A stretch of DNA of 56,470 bases from CAZOBJ01 sp964577825 (GCA_964577825.1 CAZOBJ010000009.1:1-56470); one strand, 5' to 3'; shown: positions 27,726 to 36,932, numbered from the stretch's first letter. Numbers and translations are program-made. Notes: generated by a model not told the origin, from the sequence alone.

Positions 27726-27953
27726 ATGGCCAAGCAATACGATCCCACGCGCAAGGTGCGCTGCAAGTTCTGCGGCAAGGACGCCCCGCGCGTGGACTAC
27801 AAGAACGTGCCCATGCTCCAGAAGTTCTCCAGCGCGCAGGGCAAGATGTACGGCCGCAAGCGCCTGGGCACCTGCGCCCGCCACCAGCGCCAGATCAAGA
27901 AGGCGGTCAAGCGCGCGCGGTTCCTGGGCCTGCTTCGCTACGTGGGCCGCTAG
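27726..27953 (+). CDS. rpsR: Small ribosomal subunit protein bS18
   Basis: 75 residues. VDYKNVPMLQKF, GTCARHQRQIKKAVKRARFLGLLRY is the bS18 core (split here by a comma only in this description where the protein reads SSAQGKMYGRKRL). An N-terminal CKFC pair and the later Cys-x2-His suggest a zinc-binding form. bS18 pairs with bS6 on the 30S platform. Confidence 0.96.
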   Translation: MAKQYDPTRKVRCKFCGKDAPRVDYKNVPMLQKFSSAQGKMYGRKRLGTCARHQRQIKKAVKRARFLGLLRYVGR

Positions 27954-28005
27954 GCCGCGCCCGGACCTGGAGTGGGACCGAATCCGACAGAGAGGAACGC
28001 ACACG

Positions 28006-28521
28006 GTGAAGGCAAAGCTTTTGCTCAAGAACGACGTGCCCGGCCTGGGCATTACCGGGGACGTGGTGGAGGTCTCGCAGGGGTATGCGCGCAACTTCCT
28101 GCTGCCCAAGGGCCAGGCCCTGGAGATCAACCCCAGCACGCTCCAGCAGATCGAGGCGGCCAAGAAGCGCCGCGCCGCGCGGGAGCTCGAGCACAAGCGC
28201 GAGCTCGAGGCCCTGGCCGAGCGGATCAACGGGGTCACCCTGACCGTGGCCGCGCGCGTGGCCGAGAGCGGCACGTTGTACGGGTCGGTCAGCCCCGCGC
28301 AGATCGTCTCGGCCCTCGCCGCCGCGGGCATCCACATCGACGAGCACATGATCCATCTGGACGAGCACATCAAGGCCCTGGGCGAACACACCGTGCCCAT
28401 CCACCTGCGGCCCGAGGTGGACGCCGAGTGCCGCGTGGTGGTCGTGCCCGACGAGACCGCGCCCCCGGTGCCCGAGGAAGAGGCCGCGTCCGAAGAGGCC
28501 CCCAGCGAAGACGAGGAGTGA
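28006..28521 (+). CDS. rplI: Large ribosomal subunit protein bL9
   Basis: 171 residues. N-terminal rRNA-binding domain with GDVVEVSQGYARNFLLPKG, connecting helix rich in Lys/Arg/Glu, and C-terminal domain (LYGSVSPAQIVSAL, HTVPIHLRPEV). An acidic tail of about 25 residues is added. GTG start at 28006, with AGAGAGGAA upstream. Confidence 0.96.
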   Translation: MKAKLLLKNDVPGLGITGDVVEVSQGYARNFLLPKGQALEINPSTLQQIEAAKKRRAARELEHKRELEALAERINGVTLTVAARVAESGTLYGSVSPAQIVSALAAAGIHIDEHMIHLDEHIKALGEHTVPIHLRPEVDAECRVVVVPDETAPPVPEEEAASEEAPSEDEE

Positions 28522-28524
28522 GCC

Positions 28525-29901
28525 GTGGCCCTGTCCGCTCCGAGCCTGGACACCGCCGCCGGCGCCGAGCGCGAGATGCCCCACAGCCTGGAGGCCGAGG
28601 GCGGGGTGCTCGGGAGCCTGCTCCTGTATCCGGAGCGCACCGACCTCATCCGCGGCGTCATCGAGGCCGACGATTTCTTCTCCCAGCCCTACGGCAAGGT
28701 GTTCCAGGCGCTCCTGGACATGACCGACCAGGGCCAGCCCGTGGACGTGCTCACCCTGCGCGAAGAGCTCTCCCGCCGCGGCCAGCTGGACCTGGTGGGC
28801 GGCCCGGCGGCGCTGGCCGAGCTGACCAGCGGGGTGCCCAACAGCGCGAACCTCCTCTACTACGCCCAGCTCGTGCGCGACAAGGCCAAGCTGCGCCGGT
28901 TGGTCCGCACGGCCACCGAGGTGCTGGAGGCCGCGTACAAGGCCGAGCGCCCGGCCGACGAGGTCGCCGACTGGGCCGAGCACCTGATCTTCGAACTCGG
29001 CGAGCGGGGCAGCCTGCGCGAGGCCGCGCCCATCCAGGACGTGCTCAAGACCGCCTACCACGAGCTCGAGGTCCTCAGCCAGCGCGACGAGGGAGAGCTC
29101 ACCACCGGGCTGGCCACCGACTACTACGAGCTCGACCGGCTGCTCTCGGGCCTGCAGAAGAGCGAGTTCATCGTGGTCGCGGGCCGCCCGTCCATGGGCA
29201 AGAGCACGCTCGCGCTGAACATCCTGCACCGCGTCGGAGTCCAGCAGAAGGTGCCCAGCGCGCTGTTCACCCTGGAGATGACCAAGGAGAGCATCGCCCG
29301 GAACATGCTCTGCGCCTCGAGCCGGGTGGACGGCGCGCGCATGCGCAACGGCCGCCTGAACGAAGAGGACTGGACGCGCCTGACCCGCGCGGCCGACCAG
29401 CTCTCCCAGGCGCCCATCTTCATCGACGACACCCCGTCGATCAGCCTGGGCGAGTTGCGCGGCAAGTGCCGGCGGCTGCACCGCCAGCACCAGGTGGGCC
29501 TGGTCATCATCGACTACCTCCAGCTCATGCAGGGGCCCCCGCAGGGGCGTGAGATCAACCGCCAGCAGGAGATCAGCGACATCAGCCGGGGGCTGAAGGC
29601 CATCGCCCGGGAGCTCGACGTGCCGCTCGTGGCACTCTCGCAGCTCAACCGCAGCGTGGAGGGGCGGGCCGACCACAAGCCCATCCTCTCGGACCTGCGC
29701 GAGAGCGGCGCGATCGAACAGGATGCAGATGTGGTCTTGCTTTTGCACAGGCCATCCTACTATAATCCGGATGATGAGCCGGGCATCGCCCACGTGGTGG
29801 TGGCCAAGCAGCGCAATGGCCCCACGGGCGAGATCCAGCTCCAGTTCCAGAACGAGCAGATGCGCTTCGAGAATTTGAGTGCGCATCAAGACGACGAGTA
29901 G
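28525..29901 (+). CDS. dnaB: Replicative DNA helicase DnaB
   Basis: 458 residues. N-terminal primase-interacting domain (PHSLEAEGGVLGSLLL, ADDFFSQPYGKVFQALLDM) and RecA-like hexameric helicase domain: Walker A GRPSMGKST, ALFTLEMTKESIA, Walker B VIIDYLQLM and LRESGAIEQDADVV. No intein. GTG start at 28525, 3 bp after rplI. A promoter for bamA appears to be embedded near its 3' end (29737-29766), where AT-rich codons are used. Confidence 0.97.
   Translation: MALSAPSLDTAAGAEREMPHSLEAEGGVLGSLLLYPERTDLIRGVIEADDFFSQPYGKVFQALLDMTDQGQPVDVLTLREELSRRGQLDLVGGPAALAELTSGVPNSANLLYYAQLVRDKAKLRRLVRTATEVLEAAYKAERPADEVADWAEHLIFELGERGSLREAAPIQDVLKTAYHELEVLSQRDEGELTTGLATDYYELDRLLSGLQKSEFIVVAGRPSMGKSTLALNILHRVGVQQKVPSALFTLEMTKESIARNMLCASSRVDGARMRNGRLNEEDWTRLTRAADQLSQAPIFIDDTPSISLGELRGKCRRLHRQHQVGLVIIDYLQLMQGPPQGREINRQQEISDISRGLKAIARELDVPLVALSQLNRSVEGRADHKPILSDLRESGAIEQDADVVLLLHRPSYYNPDDEPGIAHVVVAKQRNGPTGEIQLQFQNEQMRFENLSAHQDDE
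29737..29766 (+). promoter_or_regulatory. Probable promoter inside dnaB for the bamA-skp-lpx genes
   Basis: TTGCTT (29737-29742), an 18-bp spacer and a perfect TATAAT (29761-29766), about 280 bp upstream of bamA. It sits in a run of AT-rich codons (Leu as TTG/CTT, Asn as AAT) that are atypical for this gene. Confidence 0.5.
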
Positions 29902-30047
29902 CGCCCCGTGGGGGTAGGTTGCGCGTCCGCGACGGATGGGCGGGCGCGTCCGAACGCAGGGCGCTGGGGAAAACGGACGCACATGGTTGTGCGGAATGCG
30001 GTCCGCGAGACCGGGCCGTCCGCTCACGGGGAGGAGAAGGGGCAGAC

Positions 30048-32459
30048 ATGAGCGTGGTTGGACTCCACGACCATCGGTGCGCGCGGGGGGCGCGCGCGGT
30101 CCTCATCCTGGGGCTTCTGGTTGTCGCAAGCGCCTGCGCCGCGCGCGCCGCCGACGAGGGCCCCACCGTCCAGAAGATCACCGTGACCGGCAACACGCTT
30201 GTGCGCACCGAGGACATCCTCAACCGCATGCGCACCCGCGTGGGCGAGCCGCTGGAGCCGGACGTGCTCGAGGGCGACTTCCGCCGCATCCTGCAGATGA
30301 ACTACTTCCAGGACGTGCAGTTCCAGCGCCAGGACCTGGACGGCGGCGTGCACCTGTGGGTGGTCGTGGACGAGAAGGACCTGATCCGCCGCGTGGTCTT
30401 CCGCGGCAACGAGCAGGTCTCCGAAAGCCAGCTCGAGAGCCTGGTCTCCAGCAAGGTGGGCATGAACTACGACGCCGGCGTGGTCAACCGCGACGTGCGC
30501 GCCATCCGGGACTGGTACCTGGACGAGTACTACTACTTCGCCGACGTGGAGGCCTACACGGAGCCGTTCGAGGACGGCGTGCGCCTGGTCTTTGACATCG
30601 ACGAGGGCGGGCGCGTGGTGATCGACGACGTGGTCTTCCACGGGAACACAGTGTTCTCCAAGGACGAGCTCGTCGAGAACATGGCCACCAAGCCCTCCGG
30701 CTTCCTCAGCCGCGTGCGCTACGACCGGCGTGAGTTCGAGCGCGACCTCGAGCGCATCCGGATCATGTACCAGGGCGAGGGGTACCTCAACGTCGAGGTG
30801 CGCGAGATGCCCTTCGAGCTTACCGGCCGCGAGCCCACCTCGCGCTGGCAGCAGCGCCAGCTTGTGGTGCACATCGGCATCGACGAGGGCCGGCAGTACC
30901 AGGTCGGCCGCATCGACTTCCGCATCCATCCGCCCGAGGGCCAGGAGCGCCCCGTGCACACCGACGAAGAGCTGCGCGAGGTCGTGGAAATCATGCCCGG
31001 CGACCCCTACAGCCCCATCGAGGCCAACGAGGACGCCGACCACATCCGAGGCCTGTACGGCGGGTCGGGGCGCATCTTCACCAAGGTCTCCGCGCACCGG
31101 ATCCTGCCCGAGGATCCGGACAGCACAGTGGTCGACCTCGTGTACGAAATCCAGGAGAGCGCGCCGGTGGTCGTGGAGGGCATCGAGATCGAGGGCCTGG
31201 TCAAGACTCAGGAGCGCGTGGTCCGGCGGGAGATGGAACTCTACCCCGGCGAGACGTTCGACTCCTCAAAGATGGAGGAGTCCATCCGCAACCTCAACCG
31301 GCTCGACTTCTTCGAGCGGCCCATCGCCTGGGACGTGAAGAAGGGCACCGACCCGGACCAGGCCAAGGTCGTGATCGACGTGAACGAGAAGCCCACCGGG
31401 CGACTCAGCCTCGGCGTGGGCCTCAGCTCCGCCGAGGGAGTGGTGGGCAGCTTCAACATCAAGCAGCGCAACTTCGACCGCACCGACCATCCCGACAACT
31501 TCCGGGACCTGCTCCTGGGCAAGGCCTACACCGGCGCCGGAGAGTACTTCTCCTTCAACTTGTCCTCCGGCAGCCGCAGTCAGGACGTGTCGGTGGACTT
31601 CCTCAACCCCTGGATCTGGAACCGGCCCATCCGGTTCGGGTTCGGCGGGTTCTACCGCTCGCGGGACTGGTCGAGCCACGACGAAGAGCGCACCGGCGGG
31701 TACGTGCTCGTGGGCCGGCACATCTTCGGCAAGAACTGGGACCTGTCCGCGCGTTACAGCCTCGAACGCATCAAGATGACCGATTTCGGTGACGACGTGA
31801 GCCGGGACCTGCGCGCCGAGGAGGGCGACAACCTGGTCAGCCGCGGCGCGTTGCGGCTCACGTACGACACCCGGGACGACGTCTTCGAGCCCACCGAGGG
31901 CTGGTACGCGTGGGTCAGCCAAGAGGTGGCCGGCGGCCCCTTCCTCGGGGACAAGGACTTCTGGCGCGCCCGCGCGCACGCCCAATACTTCTATACCATC
32001 TGGCGCGACGAGACCCGGTGGGAGCGCGCGCACGTCTTGGGCCTGCGCGCGGACCTGGCCAAGGCCGACGCGTACGGCGACAACGCCAAGGTGCCCACCT
32101 ACGACCGGTGGTACGCGGGCGGCATCGGATCGCTGCGCGGGTTCGACTACCATGCGATCAGCCCTCAGAGCCTCAGCGGCGACCCCATCGGCGGCGAGTC
32201 CATGATCACCGGCTCGGCCGAGTACTTCTTCCCGCTGTTCGAGGACACGATCCGCGGCTCCCTGTACTACGACGTGGGCACGGTCCGCAAGGACGTGGGC
32301 GACTGGGGCGGAGACTGGCGCAGCGCCTGGGGCGTGGGCCTGCACATGCGCACGCCGCTCGGCCCGCTGCCCGTGCGCGTGTACTACTCCGTGCCGATTC
32401 AAGAAGAGGAAGGCGACGACACCGCCAATGTTCAGTTCACGTTCGGGGCCATCTTCTAG
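30048..32459 (+). CDS. bamA: Outer membrane protein assembly factor BamA
   Basis: 803 residues. Signal peptide (about residues 1-36, ending ARA before ADEG), about five POTRA repeats to roughly residue 430 (each starting like VQKITVTGNTLVRTEDIL) and a 16-strand-type beta barrel. The barrel contains the loop-6 motif SLRGFDYHAI (VRGF/Y class) and ends with a terminal Phe (FTFGAIF), the usual beta-signal. It inserts beta-barrel proteins into the outer membrane. The ATG at 30048 has GGGGAGGAGAAGGGG upstream and the correct signal peptide; an upstream in-frame start at 29919 does not. Skp and lpx genes follow as in many diderms. Confidence 0.95.
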   Translation: MSVVGLHDHRCARGARAVLILGLLVVASACAARAADEGPTVQKITVTGNTLVRTEDILNRMRTRVGEPLEPDVLEGDFRRILQMNYFQDVQFQRQDLDGGVHLWVVVDEKDLIRRVVFRGNEQVSESQLESLVSSKVGMNYDAGVVNRDVRAIRDWYLDEYYYFADVEAYTEPFEDGVRLVFDIDEGGRVVIDDVVFHGNTVFSKDELVENMATKPSGFLSRVRYDRREFERDLERIRIMYQGEGYLNVEVREMPFELTGREPTSRWQQRQLVVHIGIDEGRQYQVGRIDFRIHPPEGQERPVHTDEELREVVEIMPGDPYSPIEANEDADHIRGLYGGSGRIFTKVSAHRILPEDPDSTVVDLVYEIQESAPVVVEGIEIEGLVKTQERVVRREMELYPGETFDSSKMEESIRNLNRLDFFERPIAWDVKKGTDPDQAKVVIDVNEKPTGRLSLGVGLSSAEGVVGSFNIKQRNFDRTDHPDNFRDLLLGKAYTGAGEYFSFNLSSGSRSQDVSVDFLNPWIWNRPIRFGFGGFYRSRDWSSHDEERTGGYVLVGRHIFGKNWDLSARYSLERIKMTDFGDDVSRDLRAEEGDNLVSRGALRLTYDTRDDVFEPTEGWYAWVSQEVAGGPFLGDKDFWRARAHAQYFYTIWRDETRWERAHVLGLRADLAKADAYGDNAKVPTYDRWYAGGIGSLRGFDYHAISPQSLSGDPIGGESMITGSAEYFFPLFEDTIRGSLYYDVGTVRKDVGDWGGDWRSAWGVGLHMRTPLGPLPVRVYYSVPIQEEEGDDTANVQFTFGAIF

Positions 32460-32483
32460 CGGCCCCTCACGGAGAGGAGACCT

Positions 32484-33125
32484 ATGTTTCGGAGCTTTCA
32501 GCTGACAAGACGCCGGACGAGCCTGGGATTGATGATCGCGGCCGCGTGCCTGATGGCGACCTCGGCCGCGCGCGCCGCGCAGCCCGGTCTGCGGATTGCG
32601 GTCGTGCGCATCCAGGACGTCTTCGAGAAGTCCCTGCGCGCCCAGGCCATGAAAAAGAGCATCCAGGACGACTTCGACCAGCAGCGCCAGGCCATCGAGA
32701 AGTGGGAGAACGAAGTCAAGGTCATGGAGGACAACCTGCGCTCGGACAGCCTGCTCAAGCCCGGGACCTATGCCTGGTTCGAGAAGACCCAGGAGATCAA
32801 GACCAAGAATTACCTGATCAAGACCACCCAGGATAAGCTCCAGGCCGAGGTCAACCGCGCCATGGTCACGTACTACCGGACCATCTATCAGGACCTCCAG
32901 ACCGCCATCAAGGACTACGCGCAGCGCAACGGCGTGGACCTGGTGCTGCGGGCCACGGACGAGGAGGTCGCCGCGGACAAGGTGTTCGCCATTCAGAACG
33001 AAATCTCGATCAAGATGCTCCATTACTACAATCCGGCGCTCGACTGCACCGACTCGGTCGTCGAGCTCATGAACGAGGCCTGGCGGCGCAATCCGGCTTC
33101 GGGGGCCGCCCCGGGCGGCGAGTAA
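32484..33125 (+). CDS. skp: OmpH/Skp-family periplasmic chaperone
   Basis: 213 residues. Signal peptide (cleavage near ARA, residues ~30-32), IAVVRIQDVFEKS as the first strand, then a long charged coiled-coil (residues ~55-130) and C-terminal GVDLVLRATDEEV segment. Skp trimers carry unfolded outer-membrane proteins to BamA. It is 24 bp after bamA with GGAGAGGAG upstream. A 50-residue C-terminal extension with two Tyr follows the usual end. Confidence 0.9.
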   Translation: MFRSFQLTRRRTSLGLMIAAACLMATSAARAAQPGLRIAVVRIQDVFEKSLRAQAMKKSIQDDFDQQRQAIEKWENEVKVMEDNLRSDSLLKPGTYAWFEKTQEIKTKNYLIKTTQDKLQAEVNRAMVTYYRTIYQDLQTAIKDYAQRNGVDLVLRATDEEVAADKVFAIQNEISIKMLHYYNPALDCTDSVVELMNEAWRRNPASGAAPGGE

Positions 33126-33231
33126 TCGCCGGACCGGACGCGCCGCGTATTGCGCAACTCGCAGAGGGAGACCCGGTCTCCCGCACCCCCACCGGCCCGT
33201 CGGCTTGGGCCCAGCCTCAGCGGGGAACTCC

Positions 33232-34263
33232 ATGGCCCTCACGCCCAGGACCCTCGGCGAGATCGCCCGCGCGGTGGACGGCGCGCTTGAGGGCGATCCC
33301 GACCACACGGTCCGGGGCGTGGCCGGCCTGGACGAGGCCGGGCCCGAGGACCTGACCTTTCTGGCCCGGCCCGCGTACGCGCGTGCGCTCGCGCGCACGC
33401 GCGCGGCCTGCGCCGTGGTGGGCAAGGATGTGCGCGAGGCCCCGTGCGCGCTCATCCGCACCGCGGACCCGGACCTCGCCTTCGCCCGCGCGGTGGCCTT
33501 CATGGCGCCCCCGCTCGCGCGGCCCGACCCGGGCGTGCACCCCACCGCCGTGGTGGCCGCGGACGCGCGCCTGGGCGCGGACGTGGCGGTCGGCCCCCAC
33601 GCGGTCGTGGAGCCCGGCGCCGAGGTCGGCGAGCGCACCGCGCTGTGGGCCGGGGTGTACGTGGGCCGGGACGCGCGCGTCGGCGCGGACTGCGACCTGC
33701 GCCCGCACGCGACCGTGTGCCACGAGTGCGTGCTCGGTGCGCGCGTGACCCTGCATCCGGGCGCGGTGGTCGGCTCGGACGGGTTCGGATACGCCTGGGA
33801 CGGCGCCCGGCACGTGAAGATCCCCCAGGTGGGCCGCGTGGTCGTCGAGGACGAGGTGGAGATCGGCGCGAACACGACCATCGACCGCGCCCGGTTCGGC
33901 GAGACCCGCATCGGCGCGGGCACCAAGCTCGACAACCTGGTCCAGATCGCGCACAACGTACAGGTGGGCCCGTTGTGCGCGTTCGCCGCGCAGGTGGGCG
34001 TGAGCGGCTCCACGCGCATCGGCGCGGGCACCCTGATGGGCGGCCAGTCCGGGGCCGCGGGACACCTGTCCATCGGTCCGCAGAGCCGCATCGCGGGCAG
34101 GGCGGGCGTGACCAAGAGCCTGCCCGGCAAGGACCAGTACACCGGATACCCCGCCCGGCCCCACGACCAGCAGGTCGACGAGTGGCGCCACGTCAAGGCG
34201 CTGGGTCGGCTGCGGCGCACGGTTCGGGACCTGGAGCAGAGGATTCGCAACCTTGAGGCCTAA
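33232..34263 (+). CDS. lpxD: UDP-3-O-(3-hydroxyacyl)glucosamine N-acyltransferase
   Basis: 343 residues; third step of lipid A synthesis. N-terminal LpxD domain (residues 1-100: GVAGLDEAGPEDLTFLA), a left-handed beta-helix of hexapeptide repeats (VHPTAVVAADARLG...), and the signature DGFGYAWD and KIPQVGRVVVEDEVEIGANT. The catalytic His lies in VQIAHNVQVG. Start ATG at 33232; a TTG at 33205 is less likely. The 106-bp gap upstream holds a 7-bp hairpin (33166-33182). Its 3' end overlaps lpxC-fabZ by 11 bp. Confidence 0.95.
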   Translation: MALTPRTLGEIARAVDGALEGDPDHTVRGVAGLDEAGPEDLTFLARPAYARALARTRAACAVVGKDVREAPCALIRTADPDLAFARAVAFMAPPLARPDPGVHPTAVVAADARLGADVAVGPHAVVEPGAEVGERTALWAGVYVGRDARVGADCDLRPHATVCHECVLGARVTLHPGAVVGSDGFGYAWDGARHVKIPQVGRVVVEDEVEIGANTTIDRARFGETRIGAGTKLDNLVQIAHNVQVGPLCAFAAQVGVSGSTRIGAGTLMGGQSGAAGHLSIGPQSRIAGRAGVTKSLPGKDQYTGYPARPHDQQVDEWRHVKALGRLRRTVRDLEQRIRNLEA

Positions 34264-35554
34264 CCAGACCACCATCGGCGCGCCCGCGCGCATCCAGGGC
34301 GCGGGACTGCACACCGGCGCGGCCTGCACGCTGGCGCTGCGCCCGGCCGACCCGGACACCGGCGTGGTGCTGCACCTGGCCACGGACAACGGCACGGTGG
34401 ACATCCCGGTGACTCCGGACACCACGGGCGCGGGCCTGCACCGCACCGTGGCCGCGGTGGGACCGGCCGAGGTCCACACGGTCGAACACCTGCTCGCGGC
34501 CCTGTACGGCCGCGGGGTGGACAACGTGCACGTGGACCTGTCCGCGCCCGAACCCCCGGGCACGGACGGCTCCGCGCTTCCCTTTGTCCAGCTCCTGGAC
34601 GAGGCCGGCATTGTGGAGCAGGACGCGCCCGCCCGGCCCTTCACGCTCCAGGAGCCGGTGACCGTGTACGACGACCAGGGCGGCGTGGTCACGGGCCTGC
34701 CGCACGCGGAGGGCCTGAAGCTCACCTATGTCGTCCACTACCCTCAGACCCGGCTCGCCCAGGGCGTCGTGAGCGTCGAGGTCTCGCCCCAGGCCTTTGC
34801 TGCCGAGGTCGCCCCGGCACGCACCTTCTGCCTGGAGGAGCAGGCCCAGGCCATGCGCAAGGCCGGATGCGGCCGGGGCGCGAGCACCGAGAACACCCTG
34901 GTGCTGCGCGGCGACGAGGTGGTGGACAACGAGCTGCGCTTCGAGGACGAGTGCGCCCGGCACAAGCTCCTGGACCTGCTCGGCGATCTGGCGGTCCTCG
35001 GCCGGCCGCTCGGGATGCACGTGGTGGCGGTGCGCAGCGGACACGCGCTCAACGCCCAGTTCGTGCAGGCGGTGGGCCGCGCCATGGCCCGCGAGGACCA
35101 CCCGCGCGGCGTGCTCGACATCCGCGCCATCGAGGACACCCTGCCCCACCGGTACCCGTTCCTGCTCGTGGACCGGATCCTGGAGCTCGAGCCGGGCCGG
35201 CGCGTCGTGGGCCTCAAGAACGTGACGCGCAACGAGGAGTTCTTCCAGGGCCACTTCCCGGGCCAGCCCGTGATGCCGGGGGTGCTCCAGATCGAGGCCC
35301 TGGCCCAAACGGGCGGCGTGATGATGCTGCGCGAGGCCCGGGATGGCAAGCGCCAGCTCGCCGTGCTCATGGCCATCGACGACGTGAAGTGCCGCCGCCC
35401 GGTGTTCCCGGGCGACCAGCTCCATATGGAGGTGGACATGGAGCGCAAGCGCGGGCGCATGGGCACGGTGCGCGCGGTGGCGCGCGTGAACGGCGAGGTC
35501 ACCACCCAGGCGCGGATCAAGTACGCCCTGGTCGACGCAGAGGACTATTTCTAA
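34253..35554 (+). CDS. lpxC: Fused UDP-3-O-acyl-N-acetylglucosamine deacetylase / 3-hydroxyacyl-ACP dehydratase
   Basis: 433 residues: LpxC (about 1-280) fused to FabZ (about 285-433). LpxC zinc ligands are in HTVEHLLAAL and DECARHKLLDLLGDL. The downstream catalytic His is in GHALNAQF. FabZ has LPHRYPFLLVDRI with the active His and GHFPGQPVMPGVLQIEALAQ with the active Glu. The fusion couples the committed step of lipid A synthesis with hydroxyacyl-ACP dehydration and is known from Bacteroidetes/Chlorobi and PVC bacteria. TTG start at 34253, overlapping lpxD. Confidence 0.96.
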   Translation: MRPNQTTIGAPARIQGAGLHTGAACTLALRPADPDTGVVLHLATDNGTVDIPVTPDTTGAGLHRTVAAVGPAEVHTVEHLLAALYGRGVDNVHVDLSAPEPPGTDGSALPFVQLLDEAGIVEQDAPARPFTLQEPVTVYDDQGGVVTGLPHAEGLKLTYVVHYPQTRLAQGVVSVEVSPQAFAAEVAPARTFCLEEQAQAMRKAGCGRGASTENTLVLRGDEVVDNELRFEDECARHKLLDLLGDLAVLGRPLGMHVVAVRSGHALNAQFVQAVGRAMAREDHPRGVLDIRAIEDTLPHRYPFLLVDRILELEPGRRVVGLKNVTRNEEFFQGHFPGQPVMPGVLQIEALAQTGGVMMLREARDGKRQLAVLMAIDDVKCRRPVFPGDQLHMEVDMERKRGRMGTVRAVARVNGEVTTQARIKYALVDAEDYF

Positions 35555-35583
35555 GGTCCCCGAGCCGTCCGAGGAACCCGGAC

Positions 35584-36447
35584 ATGGCTACACAGGTCCA
35601 CCCCACCGCAATCGTCGAGCCCGGGGCCCAACTGGGTGCGGACGCGGCGGTGGGCCCGTACGCGTATGTGGGCGCGCAGGTGCGCCTCGGGCCCGGGTGC
35701 CGCCTCCTTCATCACGCCGCAGTCACCGGACGGACCACCCTGGGCGCGGGCAACACCGTCCACCCGGGCGCGGTGATCGGCGGTCCGCCCCAGGACCTCA
35801 AGTACACGGGCGAGGACACCGAGCTCGTGGTGGGCGAGCGCAACACGTTCCGCGAGTGCGTGACCGTGAACCTGGGCACCGCGGGCGGCGGCGGGCGCAC
35901 CACCATCGGCAACGACTGCCTGCTCATGGCCTACGTGCACGTGGCCCACGACTGCGTGCTCGAGGACCGGGTGGTGCTGGCCAACAGCGTGCAGCTGGCC
36001 GGGCACATCCGCGTCGAGTACGGAGCCATCCTCTCGGGCCTGAGCGCCGCGCACCACTTCGTCACCATCGGGCGGCTGAGCTTCATAGGCGGCATGAGCG
36101 CGGTACGCACGGACGTGCCGCCCTTCATGCTCGTGGAGGGCAACCCCGCGCGCGTGCGCAACCTGAACCTGGTGGGCCTGCACCGCCACAAGGTGCCCGA
36201 CCAGAGCATCGCGGCCCTGAAGAAGGTCTTCCGCCTGGCCTACCGGGACAACCTGCCCCGCGAGCAGGTGCTCGACCGGGTCGAGACCATGGACATTCGC
36301 TCCGTCGACGAGGTCCGGGCCCTGATCCAGAGCTTTCGCGCCACGCAGGCGGGCCGCCACGGGCGCGCGCTCGAGGCCACCCGCACCGACCGCAACGGCG
36401 GCGGGGTGTACCGCGACAACGACGGTCCCCAGCCGCCCGCTCGATGA
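35584..36447 (+). CDS. lpxA: Acyl-ACP-UDP-N-acetylglucosamine O-acyltransferase
   Basis: 287 residues; first step of lipid A synthesis. Beta-helix hexapeptides (VHPTAIVEPGAQLG), IGGPPQDLKYTGEDTELVVG, the catalytic His region MAYVHVAHDCVLE and a helical C-terminus (NLVGLHRHKVP). About 30 extra residues, rich in Arg and Asn, end the protein. ATG at 35584, 29 bp after lpxC-fabZ. Confidence 0.96.
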   Translation: MATQVHPTAIVEPGAQLGADAAVGPYAYVGAQVRLGPGCRLLHHAAVTGRTTLGAGNTVHPGAVIGGPPQDLKYTGEDTELVVGERNTFRECVTVNLGTAGGGGRTTIGNDCLLMAYVHVAHDCVLEDRVVLANSVQLAGHIRVEYGAILSGLSAAHHFVTIGRLSFIGGMSAVRTDVPPFMLVEGNPARVRNLNLVGLHRHKVPDQSIAALKKVFRLAYRDNLPREQVLDRVETMDIRSVDEVRALIQSFRATQAGRHGRALEATRTDRNGGGVYRDNDGPQPPAR

Positions 36448-36471
36448 ACTTCCCTGCGCGAGGAGTCCGCC

Positions 36472-36681
36472 ATGGCCGAACAGATCGACCCCGACCTGCT
36501 GAAGATTCTGGTCTGCCCGCTCACGCGCAAGCCGCTCGTGCAGGAAGGCGACTGGCTCGTATGCCGGGAGGCCGGCCGCCGATACCCCATCCGCGACGGA
36601 ATTCCGGTGCTGCTTATCGAAGAGGCCGAGGTCCGTGACGAGGCCGGCCAGTGGGTCAAGCCCCAGGAACCGGAGGCCTGA
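36472..36681 (+). CDS. Trm112-family small protein (UPF0434/YcaR-like)
   Basis: 69 residues. DPDLLKILVCPLTRKPL, a second Cys (LVCREAGRRYPIRDGIPVLL) and an acidic end match YcaR/Trm112-like proteins. Eukaryotic and archaeal Trm112 activates methyltransferases; in bacteria the partner is usually unknown. RBS GCGAGGAG upstream. In enterobacteria ycaR also lies among lipid A genes (lpxK-ycaR-kdsB), so its place here may be meaningful. Confidence 0.88.
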   Translation: MAEQIDPDLLKILVCPLTRKPLVQEGDWLVCREAGRRYPIRDGIPVLLIEEAEVRDEAGQWVKPQEPEA

Positions 36682-36683
36682 GG

Positions 36684-36932
36684 GTGGACGGCGGCGACGA
36701 CAGGCTGCTGTCGACCGGCGAGTTGCTCGCGCGCGCGGCCGTGTCGCGCGCGGCCCTGTACCGGTACATCAACGCGGGCCTCGTGCGCGAAGCGGAGCGC
36801 ACCGACTCGGGCCGGCGCCGGTTCGCCCCGCGCATGGTCGAGCGGGTGCGGCTCGTCTCCGAGCTCAACGCCAGCGGGTACACCTTGCGCGACATTCGCG
36901 AGACCTTCAAGAGCGCGTTTTCCGATCTCTGA
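36684..36932 (+). CDS. MerR-like helix-turn-helix protein, DNA-binding domain only
   Basis: 82 residues from a GTG at 36684, with CGGAGG upstream and 2 bp after the Trm112-like gene. LLSTGELLARAAVSRAALYRYINAGLV is a MerR-type helix-turn-helix with wing (RRRFAPRMVERVRLVSELNASGYTLRDIRETF). There is no dimerisation or effector domain. It is co-transcribed with the lpx genes and is a candidate regulator; its target is unknown. Confidence 0.8.
   Translation: MDGGDDRLLSTGELLARAAVSRAALYRYINAGLVREAERTDSGRRRFAPRMVERVRLVSELNASGYTLRDIRETFKSAFSDL

Noticed and set aside
33166..33182. Terminator between skp and lpxD
   Set aside because: The 7-bp hairpin GGGAGAC/GTCTCCC has no following T-run and the genes are probably co-transcribed.
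31266..34250. 994-codon reverse-strand ORF over bamA, skp and lpxD
   Set aside because: Third-position GC bias leaves antisense frames open here; the forward genes have complete domains and ribosome sites.
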